From positions 1 through 32,621 of the forward strand of contig CAZLWL010000022.1 in NCBI GenBank assembly GCA_964563335.1: a DNA stretch of 32,621 nucleotides. The letters run 5' to 3'. The stretch is from QNBT01 sp964563335 (GTDB lineage Bacteria > Planctomycetota > Phycisphaerae > Sedimentisphaerales > Anaerohalosphaeraceae). Positions 7,983 to 16,152 of this stretch are shown here, one piece after another (positions within the stretch are counted from its first letter, which is position 1; the number at the start of each line of letters is the position of its first letter). Both the position numbers and the translations under genes were made by a program. The notes under the pieces were generated by a model. The model ran no database searches, had not been told where the DNA came from, and worked only from the letters and a program-made list of their open reading frames with translations.

Positions 7983-8870
7983 CTAAGTTATCGTTCCGCT
8001 GACTATTTCCAGCAATTCGGCCGTGATCTGGCCCTGTCTTGCGCGGTTGTACTCGCGCGTGAGGTCCCCCGCCATCTCATCCGCATTATCGGTTGCGCTG
8101 CGCATTGCCACGACCCTTTCCAGGTGCTCGCTGACAGCAGCCTCCAGAAAACATGCCGACAGGCTCGAACGAACCATCATTGTTGCAAGACTGTCGAATA
8201 TTTCCTCAGCCGACGGTGAAAGCAGAAAGTCCTCGAATGCAAGCTCCCACGGCCAGATAACCGTCGCACGCGTCGTCAAATCATCAATAAGCTCGGCAAC
8301 CGGCAAAACCATAAGGGTCTGCACGCGCTGACTCGCCGGCGAATAAAAACGCGTGTAAACCACGCTGAGCCGCCCGATTCGCCCGGCGGCATAGTCGGCC
8401 ATGAATTCGTCAGCAATAGCCTTGACCTGGCTCGGCGCAGACAGCTCATCAGATTCGTCGTACGTTGCCTCCAGTTCGATGCCCCTGTTGTTCAGGTAGT
8501 TAATCACCTTTCTGCCTTTAGCGTAAATCTTCAGTTTCTTTCCAAACCGACTGGCCATATCTATATGGACTTCTATCAAGTGGCAAATATTGCTGTTATA
8601 AGCGCCGCACAAGCCGCGGTCGCTGCCGATTGCCAATATCGCGTTGCAGTCCGATTCATTATCCAGCATCAGAGGATGCTCAATTGTTTGTTCCGCTGCA
8701 ACAATAAGATAAGCTAACTGTGCCAGAGAATCGTAAAACTGCTCGCCGCCGGCCCACCTCTTATAATACTGCTGATACCGCACCGCACTGACTGTCTCCA
8801 TCGTGTGTGTTACCTTGCCGATATCTTCCACGGCTCGGCGCCGCTCAAGTATCTGACGTGTTCCAGCCAT
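7983..8870 (-). CDS. atpG: F1Fo ATP synthase gamma subunit
   Basis: Rotor shaft subunit of F1. The N-terminal helix (ILERRRAVEDIGKVTHTMETVSAVRYQQ), the internal GSDRGLCGAYNSNI motif and the C-terminal helix (MRSATDNADEMAGDLTREYNRARQGQITAELLEIVSG) match the family well. The 295-residue length is normal. It starts 9 bases after the atpA stop, with only a weak GGAAAG upstream, so translation is probably coupled to atpA. Confidence 0.96.
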   Translation of the reverse strand: MAGTRQILERRRAVEDIGKVTHTMETVSAVRYQQYYKRWAGGEQFYDSLAQLAYLIVAAEQTIEHPLMLDNESDCNAILAIGSDRGLCGAYNSNICHLIEVHIDMASRFGKKLKIYAKGRKVINYLNNRGIELEATYDESDELSAPSQVKAIADEFMADYAAGRIGRLSVVYTRFYSPASQRVQTLMVLPVAELIDDLTTRATVIWPWELAFEDFLLSPSAEEIFDSLATMMVRSSLSACFLEAAVSEHLERVVAMRSATDNADEMAGDLTREYNRARQGQITAELLEIVSGTIT

Positions 8871-8879
8871 ATCGTTGTT

Positions 8880-10403
8880 TTACTTTCCGTGCGAAAATTT
8901 ATAAATAGTCTTGAACGCCCTGATTGCTTCAATCAGGCTTTCCTCAAGGTCGTCGCTCAGTTTGCCGGTTGCGTCGATTTGCTCAATGTACTCGTTCGCT
9001 TCAAGTCTGAGCCAGTCTAACATCTCCTCGATGAACTGACCCACATCCGACACTTCAACATCATCTACCAGCCCCGAAGAACCGGCCAGTATGCTTATCA
9101 CCTGCTCGGCTGTCCCAAGCGGCGAAAACTGCTTCTGCTTAAGGATTTCAACCATCCGGTGCCCGCGGTCCAACTGCCCCTGCGCCGCAGCATCGAGGTC
9201 CGTTCCAAGACGAGCGAAGTCCTGCAGCTCGCGAAATGCAGCCAACTCCAGACGAAGTTTCGGCGCAACTTTCTGCATCGCATCAGGTTGCGCGTACCCG
9301 CCCACCCTGCTCACGCTGATACCCACATCAACCGCAGGCCTTACACCCGACAAAAACAGGTCCCGCTGCAGATATATCTGTCCGTCGGTAATCGAAATAA
9401 TATTCGTGGGGATATAAGCCGAAACCTGCCCCTCAAGCGTCTCCACAATAGGAAGAGCGGTAAGCGACCCGCCGCCTAATTCGTCCGTCAACTTGCTGCT
9501 GCGCTCGAGCAGTCTGCTGTGAAGATAAAATATGTCCCCCGGATACGCCTCTCTGCCCGGGGGCCGGCGAAGAAGCAGACTCAACTGGCGGTACGCAATT
9601 GCGTGTTTGGTCAGGTCGTCATAAACACACAGCACATCTTTTCCGTGCTCGTACATAAAGTACTCCGCTACCGCGGTCGCCGCGTATGGCGCCACAAACT
9701 GCATCGCCGCGCTATCACCCGCTGATGCTGAAACCACCACGGTGTGTTCCATCGCACCATACTCCCGAAGCACCTGCACAACCTCCGCGACCGTTGATTC
9801 CTTTTGGCCGACCGCGACATATACGCAGATGACATCTTTGTCCTTTTGGTTGATTATTGTGTCCAGGCCGATGGCTGTTTTGCCCGTCTTGCGGTCGCCG
9901 ATTATCAGTTCCCGCTGACCCTTGCCGATGGGAATCATCGAGTCGATGCACTTTATTCCCGTCTCCAACGGCTCACAAACCGGCTCTCTTTGCGCGATGC
10001 CGGACGCGGGCGACTCCACGAGCCGCCGCGACTCGAACTGAATCACATCTCCATCGTCAATCGGCTCGCAAAGCCCGTCAACCACCCTGCCCAAAAGGCC
10101 GAAGCCGGCCGGTACGGTCAGAACCTGTCCCGTCGATCTGACCGTGGACATTTCCTTGACCTTGACATAGTCGCCGTAGATGACAGCTCCTACAGACTCT
10201 TCCTCAAGATTAAAAACCTCCCCGATGGCGCCGCTTTCAAACTCCAGCATCTCGCCCGCCATTGCGCTGTCAAGGCCGTATATCCGGGCTATCCCGTCGC
10301 CAACCTCAAGCACCTTGCCCACCCTGGCGACATCGACCTCGCACTTATATCGCCCAATCTCGGCCTTTATCAGGCTGCTTATCTCGTCGATATTAAACTT
10401 CAT
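8880..10403 (-). CDS. atpA: F1Fo ATP synthase alpha subunit
   Basis: Non-catalytic nucleotide-binding subunit of F1. The P-loop is GDRKTGKT at 169-176, with Lys in place of the more common Gln of GDRQTGKT. The block VDVGISVSRVGGYAQ contains the arginine that reaches into the catalytic site of beta, and LLLRRPPGREAYPGDIFYLHSRLLERSSK is diagnostic. At 507 residues it is full length. The ATG at 10403 lies inside the end of atpH, so the two genes overlap by 11 bases, pointing to translational coupling. Confidence 0.98.
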   Translation of the reverse strand: MKFNIDEISSLIKAEIGRYKCEVDVARVGKVLEVGDGIARIYGLDSAMAGEMLEFESGAIGEVFNLEEESVGAVIYGDYVKVKEMSTVRSTGQVLTVPAGFGLLGRVVDGLCEPIDDGDVIQFESRRLVESPASGIAQREPVCEPLETGIKCIDSMIPIGKGQRELIIGDRKTGKTAIGLDTIINQKDKDVICVYVAVGQKESTVAEVVQVLREYGAMEHTVVVSASAGDSAAMQFVAPYAATAVAEYFMYEHGKDVLCVYDDLTKHAIAYRQLSLLLRRPPGREAYPGDIFYLHSRLLERSSKLTDELGGGSLTALPIVETLEGQVSAYIPTNIISITDGQIYLQRDLFLSGVRPAVDVGISVSRVGGYAQPDAMQKVAPKLRLELAAFRELQDFARLGTDLDAAAQGQLDRGHRMVEILKQKQFSPLGTAEQVISILAGSSGLVDDVEVSDVGQFIEEMLDWLRLEANEYIEQIDATGKLSDDLEESLIEAIRAFKTIYKFSHGK

Positions 10404-10965
10404 ATATCCTGTCTTTCAAATTCTCCACAACCGTCGCCACCGCACGCTGCAACGCCGTCTTCACCGAGTTATCGATAACCGTATCATCTTTCTTGATTAT
10501 GATCCCACCGATAATTGCCGGCTCAACGACCACTGACAGCTTGACCTCCTTGTTTATCGCTTCTTTTAAATCCGCCTTAAGCTTTTTCATCTGTTTGTCA
10601 TCAGGTGCCTTCGCTAATGTAATCTCCACTAAGACCCGTCCACGGTGCACGTCCACTAACATTTCGTACTTGTCCGAAATCGGCCCCAGGAATCCTATGC
10701 GGTTCCGCCTGGCCAGGACGCTCATAAAATCAAGGGTCAAACCCTCGACCTTACCCTCAAAGACCCTGCGCATGATTTGGGCCTTCTCACTTCCCTTTAT
10801 ACCAGGTGATGTCAAAATCGTCGCAAACTCAGGCTCAGTCTTTAACGCCTCCCGAACGTGGGCCAAATCCTCCGTTACCGAATCAACGCAGCCGGCCTGC
10901 TCGGCTAATTCAAACAGAACCTCACTGTAAACCTCACGAACAATTTGTCTTACCGACTCACTCAC
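10393..10965 (-). CDS. atpH: F1Fo ATP synthase delta subunit
   Basis: Peripheral-stalk subunit (OSCP homologue) linking F1 to subunit b. At 190 residues it has the normal length, with an N-terminal helical domain (REVYSEVLFELAEQAG) and the conserved C-terminal segment VEPAIIGGIIIKKDDTVIDNSVKTALQRA, corresponding to the usual D-x-x-(I/L)-(I/L)-GG-(I/F) ending. It starts 9 bases after atpF and overlaps atpA by 11 bases. Confidence 0.93.
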   Translation of the reverse strand: MSESVRQIVREVYSEVLFELAEQAGCVDSVTEDLAHVREALKTEPEFATILTSPGIKGSEKAQIMRRVFEGKVEGLTLDFMSVLARRNRIGFLGPISDKYEMLVDVHRGRVLVEITLAKAPDDKQMKKLKADLKEAINKEVKLSVVVEPAIIGGIIIKKDDTVIDNSVKTALQRAVATVVENLKDRIYEV

Positions 10966-10974
10966 CGCTGATCG

Positions 10975-11565
10975 CTAATCCTTCTTACTTTCTTCTTGCT
11001 TCAACCGTGCTACGGCCTCACCTATGAACCGTTGATTATCTTCGTCGCTGACAGCCCTGCCCAATATCTCCTGTCCAAGCCGCAAGACCATCTCGCCGGC
11101 CTGGTCAAACAGCTCCGCCCTGGCCTCATTGCGGGCCCTTTCAATATCAGCCTCGGCCTTAAGTCTCATCGCCTCCGTCTTCTCCTTGGCCCCGGCTATT
11201 ATCTCTTTCGCCCCCTGCTCAGCCTTATTAACGTGGCTGGCGATTATCCCCTTGCCTTCACTGTCCGCATTTTCCAGCTTCGTCCTGTACTCGGTCAAAA
11301 CGCGCTCGGCCTCTTTGCGGGTCTGCTCGGCATCGGAGATTTGCTTTTCTATGTGTTCCTGTCGTGCGTTAAGGGCGGCTAATATCGGCTTCCATGCCCA
11401 CTTCCACAGCACCACTAACAAAACCACAAATGCTATTATCGTCCATAGTGCGTCGGCAAAGGTCCCGCTGAAGGGACTAAGCTCCCGGCCCTGCGCGTCG
11501 GCACCAAATGCCGCTGCGCCTATGCACAGCATGACTAACAAAATACAGAACGATTTACCCTGCAT
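10975..11565 (-). CDS. atpF: F1Fo ATP synthase subunit b, with signal-peptide-like N-terminus
   Basis: Peripheral-stalk subunit with one membrane helix and a long charged coiled coil. The membrane helix is at about 36-58 (ALWTIIAFVVLLVVLWKWAWKPI), followed by the usual LNARQEHIEKQISDAEQTRKEAE coiled coil. Before it lies an extra hydrophobic stretch (CILLVMLCIGAAAFGADAQG, about 7-26) with an A-F-G-A-type cleavage site, so the protein appears to be made with a Sec signal peptide, unlike the standard b subunit. The ATG at 11565 follows GAGGG closely. The c subunit next to it has the same kind of extension. Confidence 0.93.
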   Translation of the reverse strand: MQGKSFCILLVMLCIGAAAFGADAQGRELSPFSGTFADALWTIIAFVVLLVVLWKWAWKPILAALNARQEHIEKQISDAEQTRKEAERVLTEYRTKLENADSEGKGIIASHVNKAEQGAKEIIAGAKEKTEAMRLKAEADIERARNEARAELFDQAGEMVLRLGQEILGRAVSDEDNQRFIGEAVARLKQEESKKD

Positions 11566-11578
11566 TTTCCCTCATCTC

Positions 11579-11941
11579 TTACGTCAGCAGGAAGATAGCC
11601 ACGAAACACACAATCAACCCGAAGAACGCTATGCCCTCGATTAGAGACGCTGCTATGACCATGCTTGTAAAAATCCTGCCGCCGGCCTCAGGCTGACGAG
11701 CAACTGCTTCTGTCGCTCCACTGGCTATCCTGCTTATACCCATCGCCGCTCCAAATACTATTATCCCCGAACCCAGCAAAGCACCTAATACACCGAGCAT
11801 TTGGGCGTACGAACCCGCAGAGACGCCCTCTTTTGCATCGGTTGCCGGCGATCCGACTGCCGCTTGGGCCGAGGCCACAAATGAGAACATAACTGCAATT
11901 ACCAATACCACTGCCAAAATCCTGAATAGCAAATCGACCAT
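11579..11941 (-). CDS. atpE: F1Fo ATP synthase subunit c, with signal-peptide-like N-terminus
   Basis: Proteolipid that forms the rotor ring. The two c-type hairpin helices (about 45-78 and 90-118) are joined by the RQPE polar loop (82-85). The ion-binding carboxylate is Glu102 in SLIEGIAFFGLI. The residues after it (G, I, A) are not the E-S/T pattern of sodium-binding rings, so proton coupling is the better guess. The 120-residue length exceeds the usual 75-90 because of an N-terminal hydrophobic segment ending in ASAQA (about 1-27), which looks like a cleavable signal peptide. The ATG at 11941 follows GGAGG. A reading frame upstream of it runs only through tandem repeats and is not counted. 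Confidence 0.95.
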   Translation of the reverse strand: MVDLLFRILAVVLVIAVMFSFVASAQAAVGSPATDAKEGVSAGSYAQMLGVLGALLGSGIIVFGAAMGISRIASGATEAVARQPEAGGRIFTSMVIAASLIEGIAFFGLIVCFVAIFLLT

Positions 11942-11968
11942 CTCAAATAAACCTCCAAAATTCCAAAC

Positions 11969-12031
11969 CAAACTACGAACCACCAACTACGAACTACGAA
12001 CCACGAACTACGAACTACGAACTACCAACTA
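11969..12031. repeat. Heptanucleotide tandem repeat between atpB and atpE
   Basis: Nine consecutive period-7 units on the plus strand, with consensus CGAACTA and variants CAAACTA, CGAACCA and CCAACTA. The array begins one base beyond the TAG stop of atpB (12033-12035) and ends shortly before the atpE Shine-Dalgarno. On the coding strand the unit reads TAGTTCG. It resembles the short tandemly repeated heptamers described in cyanobacteria in being a 7-base non-coding tandem repeat. Confidence 0.9.
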
Positions 12032-12032
12032 A

Positions 12033-12839
12033 CTAATGTTCCGGCTTGACCGCAAAACCTATGAATATAGTCGTCAGAAACGTAAAAATATACGCCTGAA
12101 AAAACGCAATAAACAGCTCCAACAGGCTCATCAAAACCACACCGATAACCGTTGCTGCTCCAACAAAATAGTTCTTGAACATAAAGATTAACCCTAACAG
12201 GGTCCCCAATACCACATGTCCTGCTAACATATTTGCGAAAAGTCGAATAGCAAGCGCAAAAGGCTTCACTAACGCGCCCACAACTTCCAGAAAATAAATA
12301 AACGGCACCATCGGCCACGGAACGTGGGGCGCAAAATTCCTGACATAACCCCAGACCCCCTGCTGACGCATACCAAATATATGAATCGAAAAGAACGCAA
12401 CCAACGCAAGACTGCCGGTAACCCAGATATTCGCCGTAGCGGTCCCTCCGAGATGATTTTCTCTACCAGTCAGCAGAGTGATGAACTTGCCAAGCGGAAC
12501 CATCCCAAGAAGATTCAGCGTCAGCACAAAGAAAAACACCGTCCACACAAAACCTATATGTTTGTCTGTCGTGTCTCCCAAAAAAGGCCTGACCATCTCC
12601 TCTCTGATGAAAACACAGACCGTCTCAATAAGATTGCCGAATCCCCGCCGAACCAGCCCTTTACCTCTGACAGCTAACGGCAGCAGGACTATCAACACTA
12701 CCGCCGCTAATGTTACCATGAACATATGATTGCTTACCGTTATCCCCCAAACAGTGAACAACTCCCTGGCAACCACTTCTTTAAGCGGGTTGATCTGACC
12801 TAAAGCAATACCGCCGGAATCAAGCATTATCGGTTCCAT
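12033..12839 (-). CDS. atpB: F1Fo ATP synthase subunit a
   Basis: Membrane stator subunit that forms the ion half-channels against the c ring. The essential arginine is Arg199 in ALAIRLFANMLAGH, the best-conserved part of the family. Five or six membrane helices are visible, including MVTLAAVVLIVLLPLA, WTVFFFVLTLNLLGMV and the C-terminal LLELFIAFFQAYIFTFLTTIFIG. I use the ATG at 12839; a GTG two codons upstream (12845) is equally open, and neither has a good Shine-Dalgarno. It comes after atpZ/I by 33 bases and before the heptamer array and atpE. Confidence 0.95.
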   Translation of the reverse strand: MEPIMLDSGGIALGQINPLKEVVARELFTVWGITVSNHMFMVTLAAVVLIVLLPLAVRGKGLVRRGFGNLIETVCVFIREEMVRPFLGDTTDKHIGFVWTVFFFVLTLNLLGMVPLGKFITLLTGRENHLGGTATANIWVTGSLALVAFFSIHIFGMRQQGVWGYVRNFAPHVPWPMVPFIYFLEVVGALVKPFALAIRLFANMLAGHVVLGTLLGLIFMFKNYFVGAATVIGVVLMSLLELFIAFFQAYIFTFLTTIFIGFAVKPEH

Positions 12840-12872
12840 CCGCACAAAGGGTTGTTACCCAGTCAACTTGAG

Positions 12873-13088
12873 TTATTTCGATTCTTTGTAAAACAGGTAC
12901 ACCATTCCGATGAAGCTGATAAAAAAACCCGTTATAAGCAAAAACGGCCCCCCCGTATCAAAGAATTTATCCAGCCTGTAGCCGATATATGAAAAGATGC
13001 TGATAACACCACAGAACTCTATACCCGCCCCCATCCACTGAAGACCGCTTCGCTGCGGGTCATCCTTTTCCCGGCCGTCCTTTGCCAT
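12873..13088 (-). CDS. AtpZ/AtpI-family ATP synthase accessory protein
   Basis: A 71-residue protein with two membrane helices (GAGIEFCGVISIFSYIGYRLD and PFLLITGFFISFIGMVYLFYK) joined by a short loop containing the D-x-x-F-x-T-x-P element typical of the AtpZ/AtpI family. These proteins sit at the head of many atp operons and are implicated in c-ring assembly or cation supply. The ATG at 13088 follows GAAGG. Its position directly before atpB supports the call. Whether AtpI or AtpZ is the better name cannot be decided here. Confidence 0.85.
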   Translation of the reverse strand: MAKDGREKDDPQRSGLQWMGAGIEFCGVISIFSYIGYRLDKFFDTGGPFLLITGFFISFIGMVYLFYKESK

Positions 13089-13135
13089 ATCCGCCTTCGC
13101 AACAAACAAATCTGTTCAAAAATCACTCTTCGAAA

Positions 13136-14908
13136 CTAACTGTTCGCCTGGTCCAGAATCAGGTCTTTCACCCGCTTGCTCGGCAAATTAAGCGCACCAT
13201 ACGCTACGGCCGCAGTGCTTCGAAGCTCGGCGTCCGTGGCGTCCGAACTGATTAACGAATAAATTGCGTCTATTTGTTCATCAGTCAGCAGATTGGCATT
13301 TAGCCTGGCTGAAATCGCTAAAGAGCCAAACGCATACTTCCGCACATCCCCGGAATTCTGCGCCGAAAGCGCCATATCCGCTATCGCCCGCTGGGCATCA
13401 GGGCTGTCAAGTCTGGCAAGAACGTCGCCGGCAAGGTTCTGCATCTGTGCCCACGAGCTTTTCGTTGCTTCTGTCAACACTCCCAATGCCTGCAACAAAT
13501 CGACAATCCCGTCTCGCGTCACGGCAAGTTTGTTCAACACCTCCACCGCACGGATCGCATATGTATCTGCCAGCTCATCACCTAATTCCTCGACGCCTTT
13601 TCGACCAACTGCCTCAGCCAGGTTTTCGACTATAAGTCTGCTACCCATAAATTCCGATGTCGCTCCTGCCGATCCAATTGCGATTGCCGCACTATACCTC
13701 ACCGCACGGTCGTCAAAACTAAGGGCCTTCACCAGAGGCTGCTCGGTCCCAACCCGCCGGAGCAGCGATTTCTCCCCTGCGTTAGCAGCTAAAGCTTCAA
13801 CAACCCCAAGAGCAACATACGCATTGTTTTCATTCAAAGCCCTCTCAAGTGCCTGATGCAGATATTCCGGCCCCGCCGTTGTTGCATACGTCATCGCGCC
13901 GGCATGGCCAATGCCGAAATACTCCGGCTGAGCCAGACCCGTTGACTCCGCCTTGAAAAACGCAGCTAACCAGAGTGCTATCGCCTTACCCATACTTTCG
14001 TCAGCCTTTAGAGCCCACTCGCACGTACGCATCGCCATCAGTTCATTGAAATAAGCCTTGTCAACCTCCTGACGCACAAGGCTTCGGCTGCCTTGCTCCC
14101 AGAACCAGATGTTCGCAAAATCATTGTCCCCCGCTGGAGCTAACGATTCACTGTGATAGTAATAGCCCTCGGCCAAACTGAATAGCAATTGGGCCGCCGG
14201 CAGTTTGGCTGCCGACGGGTCTATTTTTTCCATCGCTTCAAGAGCCAGTCCACGTAATTGTTCCGACCGGTCATTCTCGGCAACATATTTTAAGTGTCCA
14301 AGTGATTGCGGATACCCTGTCTCGCCCAGCGCCCTGATTACCTCGGCCTTGGCTGCCGCATTGTCCATTTGAAGCGCCGACACCAAAGGCCTGATGGCAT
14401 CACGACCGATTTTGCCTAATGCATCCGCAATGTTCGCCAACTCATCTTTTCTGCTTTCGTCAGCTAATGCTTCGAGCATGTATGGTATCGCATACTCGCC
14501 GGCGTTCTTCAGACGCTGCTCGGCCGCCAACCGACCGCGAATCGTACTGCTGAGCCGTTTGATTTCCTGCATGATTATCTTCGCATCAGTGCGCCGAATA
14601 AACCTGCCCTGCTCAATAATGTCCAGAATCTGACCGCTTACTTCCTTGAGCTCCTCACTGGTCGAATGCACCCTGAGCAAAATACCGTAACCGTTGGGAT
14701 TGGACTCGCTAAGCTCAAGCAACACCACGGGGTCGGGGTTGCTTTCTATCAGCTTCTGGGCGAAACCAGCCGCAAGGTCAAATCGGCCTATTGCCGTGTA
14801 ATGAAGGAAATCGTTCCAGTTGTCATCCGGGCTCTGGCAAAAACCTAAGCCAGAAACAAGGACTATACCAAAAAACGCAATCGCAATAATACCCCTTTTC
14901 TCATACAT
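13136..14908 (-). CDS. Secreted HEAT-repeat protein at the head of the atp operon
   Basis: A 590-residue protein with a signal peptide (GIIAIAFFGIVLVSGLGFCQ, about 6-25) and at least two clusters of HEAT-like helical repeats: around residues 145-230 (ELANIADALGKIGRDAIRPLVSAL, AKAEVIRALGETGYPQSLGHL) and from about 360 to the end (AYVALGVVEALAANAGEKSLL, AVRYSAAIAIGSAG). HEAT arrays bind other proteins; no enzyme motif is seen and the partner is unknown. The ATG at 14908 follows AGGAGA at 6-7 bases. A strong promoter lies just upstream and the ATP synthase genes follow after 47 bases, so it is probably the first gene of the atp transcript. Confidence 0.8.
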   Translation of the reverse strand: MYEKRGIIAIAFFGIVLVSGLGFCQSPDDNWNDFLHYTAIGRFDLAAGFAQKLIESNPDPVVLLELSESNPNGYGILLRVHSTSEELKEVSGQILDIIEQGRFIRRTDAKIIMQEIKRLSSTIRGRLAAEQRLKNAGEYAIPYMLEALADESRKDELANIADALGKIGRDAIRPLVSALQMDNAAAKAEVIRALGETGYPQSLGHLKYVAENDRSEQLRGLALEAMEKIDPSAAKLPAAQLLFSLAEGYYYHSESLAPAGDNDFANIWFWEQGSRSLVRQEVDKAYFNELMAMRTCEWALKADESMGKAIALWLAAFFKAESTGLAQPEYFGIGHAGAMTYATTAGPEYLHQALERALNENNAYVALGVVEALAANAGEKSLLRRVGTEQPLVKALSFDDRAVRYSAAIAIGSAGATSEFMGSRLIVENLAEAVGRKGVEELGDELADTYAIRAVEVLNKLAVTRDGIVDLLQALGVLTEATKSSWAQMQNLAGDVLARLDSPDAQRAIADMALSAQNSGDVRKYAFGSLAISARLNANLLTDEQIDAIYSLISSDATDAELRSTAAVAYGALNLPSKRVKDLILDQANS

Positions 14909-14961
14909 CAAACATCTCCTGTGATTCTCATCTCATCACTCGTCACTCAACGCCGGCCGTC

Positions 14962-14989
14962 ATTATAAATTAACCGCCTCACACGTCAA
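14962..14989 (-). promoter_or_regulatory. Promoter of the HEAT-atp operon
   Basis: On the minus strand TTGACG (14989-14984) is separated by 16 bases from a perfect TATAAT (14967-14962). Transcription would start near 14955, giving a leader of about 47 bases before the HEAT-protein ATG. It is the only strong promoter I see between nadD and atpC, so it probably drives all the ATP synthase genes. Confidence 0.75.
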
Positions 14990-15019
14990 TAGAAAACCTC
15001 ACCAATGAGCCAAAATCTG

Positions 15020-15061
15020 CGAACTACGAACTACGAACCACGAACCACGAACTACGAACTG
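15020..15061. repeat. Heptanucleotide tandem repeat overlapping the nadD stop
   Basis: Six period-7 units on the plus strand: CGAACTA, CGAACTA, CGAACCA, CGAACCA, CGAACTA, CGAACTG. The TAG stop of nadD (15054-15052) lies inside the fifth unit, so the repeat supplies both the last codons and the stop. Same family as the arrays at 2597-2628 and 11969-12031. Confidence 0.9.
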
Positions 15062-15669
15062 TAAAGCCCATTTTCTTGAATATATGCCAGAACTTTTGGC
15101 TCCAACATACCACTGACATCACCCCCACAGGCCAATCTACGCCTTATTTCAGTACTGTTGATATCGATAAGCGGAGCCTGAACCACGTTTCGTTCGAGCT
15201 TTGCCACTCGCCCCGGACCCAGAATTGCCCCAAGACTGCCCAAATCCGGATGCTCAAACCCGGCCCTGAACATCACACACAAATTACACTCGTCAACAAG
15301 TTCGCGAAGCCCGTACCAGTTACCTAAATCCTTAACCGCATCGGCGCCCACCAACCAGCAAAACTCGACACCTTCTCCATACTCAGCTCGAAAATGTCTT
15401 ATCGTGTCAAGCGTATAACTCGGCTTGGCCCTTTTCAATTCACAATCACTCACGCGAAATTTCTTCTCGCCGGCAATCGCAAGGGATATCATCTCAACAC
15501 GCCCAGCCCCATCAGCTATCGGAAGAGATTCTTTGTGCGGCGAACGCCGCGCCGGAATTAACACAACCTCCTGCGCGCATATCTGTTCGCAGGCACAATC
15601 CGCTACGCGCAGGTGACCGTAATGAATTGGGTCGAATGTTCCACCGAAAAGTATAACTTTATCGTTCAT
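15052..15669 (-). CDS. nadD: Nicotinate-nucleotide adenylyltransferase
   Basis: Transfers AMP from ATP to nicotinate mononucleotide, making deamido-NAD. The nucleotidyltransferase signature GGTFDPIHYGHL is at 9-20, IPARRSPHK at 38-46, and the ISSTEIR-type motif reads INSTEIRRRL (170-179). The 205-residue length is normal. The ATG at 15669 places the first beta strand correctly; no strong Shine-Dalgarno is visible. The last two residues (Ser-Ser) and the TAG stop are encoded by a heptamer repeat, so the C-terminus may have been rewritten by the repeat. Confidence 0.94.
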   Translation of the reverse strand: MNDKVILFGGTFDPIHYGHLRVADCACEQICAQEVVLIPARRSPHKESLPIADGAGRVEMISLAIAGEKKFRVSDCELKRAKPSYTLDTIRHFRAEYGEGVEFCWLVGADAVKDLGNWYGLRELVDECNLCVMFRAGFEHPDLGSLGAILGPGRVAKLERNVVQAPLIDINSTEIRRRLACGGDVSGMLEPKVLAYIQENGLYSS

Positions 15670-15942
15670 CGCCGCAAACAACTAACAACAATCTGTTGAT
15701 TTATAAAAAAATTCTACCACATCCACAAAAAAAATACTATTTATAAAAAAAATTTTTAACCGGCAAAAAACACCCTTCCCTGTTAAACTCGCGTAACATA
15801 ACAACAAATAATATTAGCTGAACCGATGCATATCTTAAATACAATGAGAATGCTGAAACTGCTGTACAATACCTCCAAACATATCTTTCAAGAAAATTAC
15901 TAAAGCGTTGTTAGTGCCTCAACATATTAATCCTTACTTGAA

Positions 15943-15989
15943 CCAGGTACCTTCATGCAACACGATACGCTTTCAACCGTGAAACCTGG
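15943..15989 (+). other. Possible structured RNA element
   Basis: CCAGGT (15943-15948) and TTCA (15952-15955) pair in order with ACCTGG (15984-15989) and TGAA (15980-15983), giving a 10-bp stem with a 3-base bulge and a 24-base loop. It lies about 50 bases upstream of a promoter, so it is not in the histone-like mRNA. It may be chance or part of a small RNA. Confidence 0.25.
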
Positions 15990-16041
15990 GTAACGAAATA
16001 AATTGCAGTTTTCATAAAACTATGAAGTATTTTTATTGATT

Positions 16042-16071
16042 TTGACGATAAATATATATAGTGTTTAAGAT
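16042..16071 (+). promoter_or_regulatory. Promoter of the lysine-rich histone-like gene
   Basis: TTGACG (16042-16047), an 18-base AT-rich spacer and TAAGAT (16066-16071). The start would be near 16078, leaving about 75 bases of leader before the ATG at 16153. Confidence 0.5.
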
Positions 16072-16152
16072 AGTTGTAACGTGCTGTTTAACAAATTAAC
16101 AAAGAAAGAGCCAGGTTAAGAAATGAATTGCCGAAAGGAGGTGATTTCCAGT

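Larger units (their letters stand above)
15670..16122. other. Non-coding interval upstream of the histone-like gene
   Basis: About 450 AT-rich bases between nadD and the lysine-rich gene, which are divergent. No credible gene is seen. It holds long A/T runs near 15703-15760, a hairpin at 15943-15989 and a promoter at 16042-16071, each listed separately. Confidence 0.6.

Noticed and set aside
9804..10478. Long plus-strand frame opposite atpA/atpH
   Set aside because: Antisense shadow of two certain ATP synthase genes in GC-rich third-position sequence.
11969..12031. CRISPR-like array
   Set aside because: The period is 7 bases with no spacers, so it is a simple tandem repeat.
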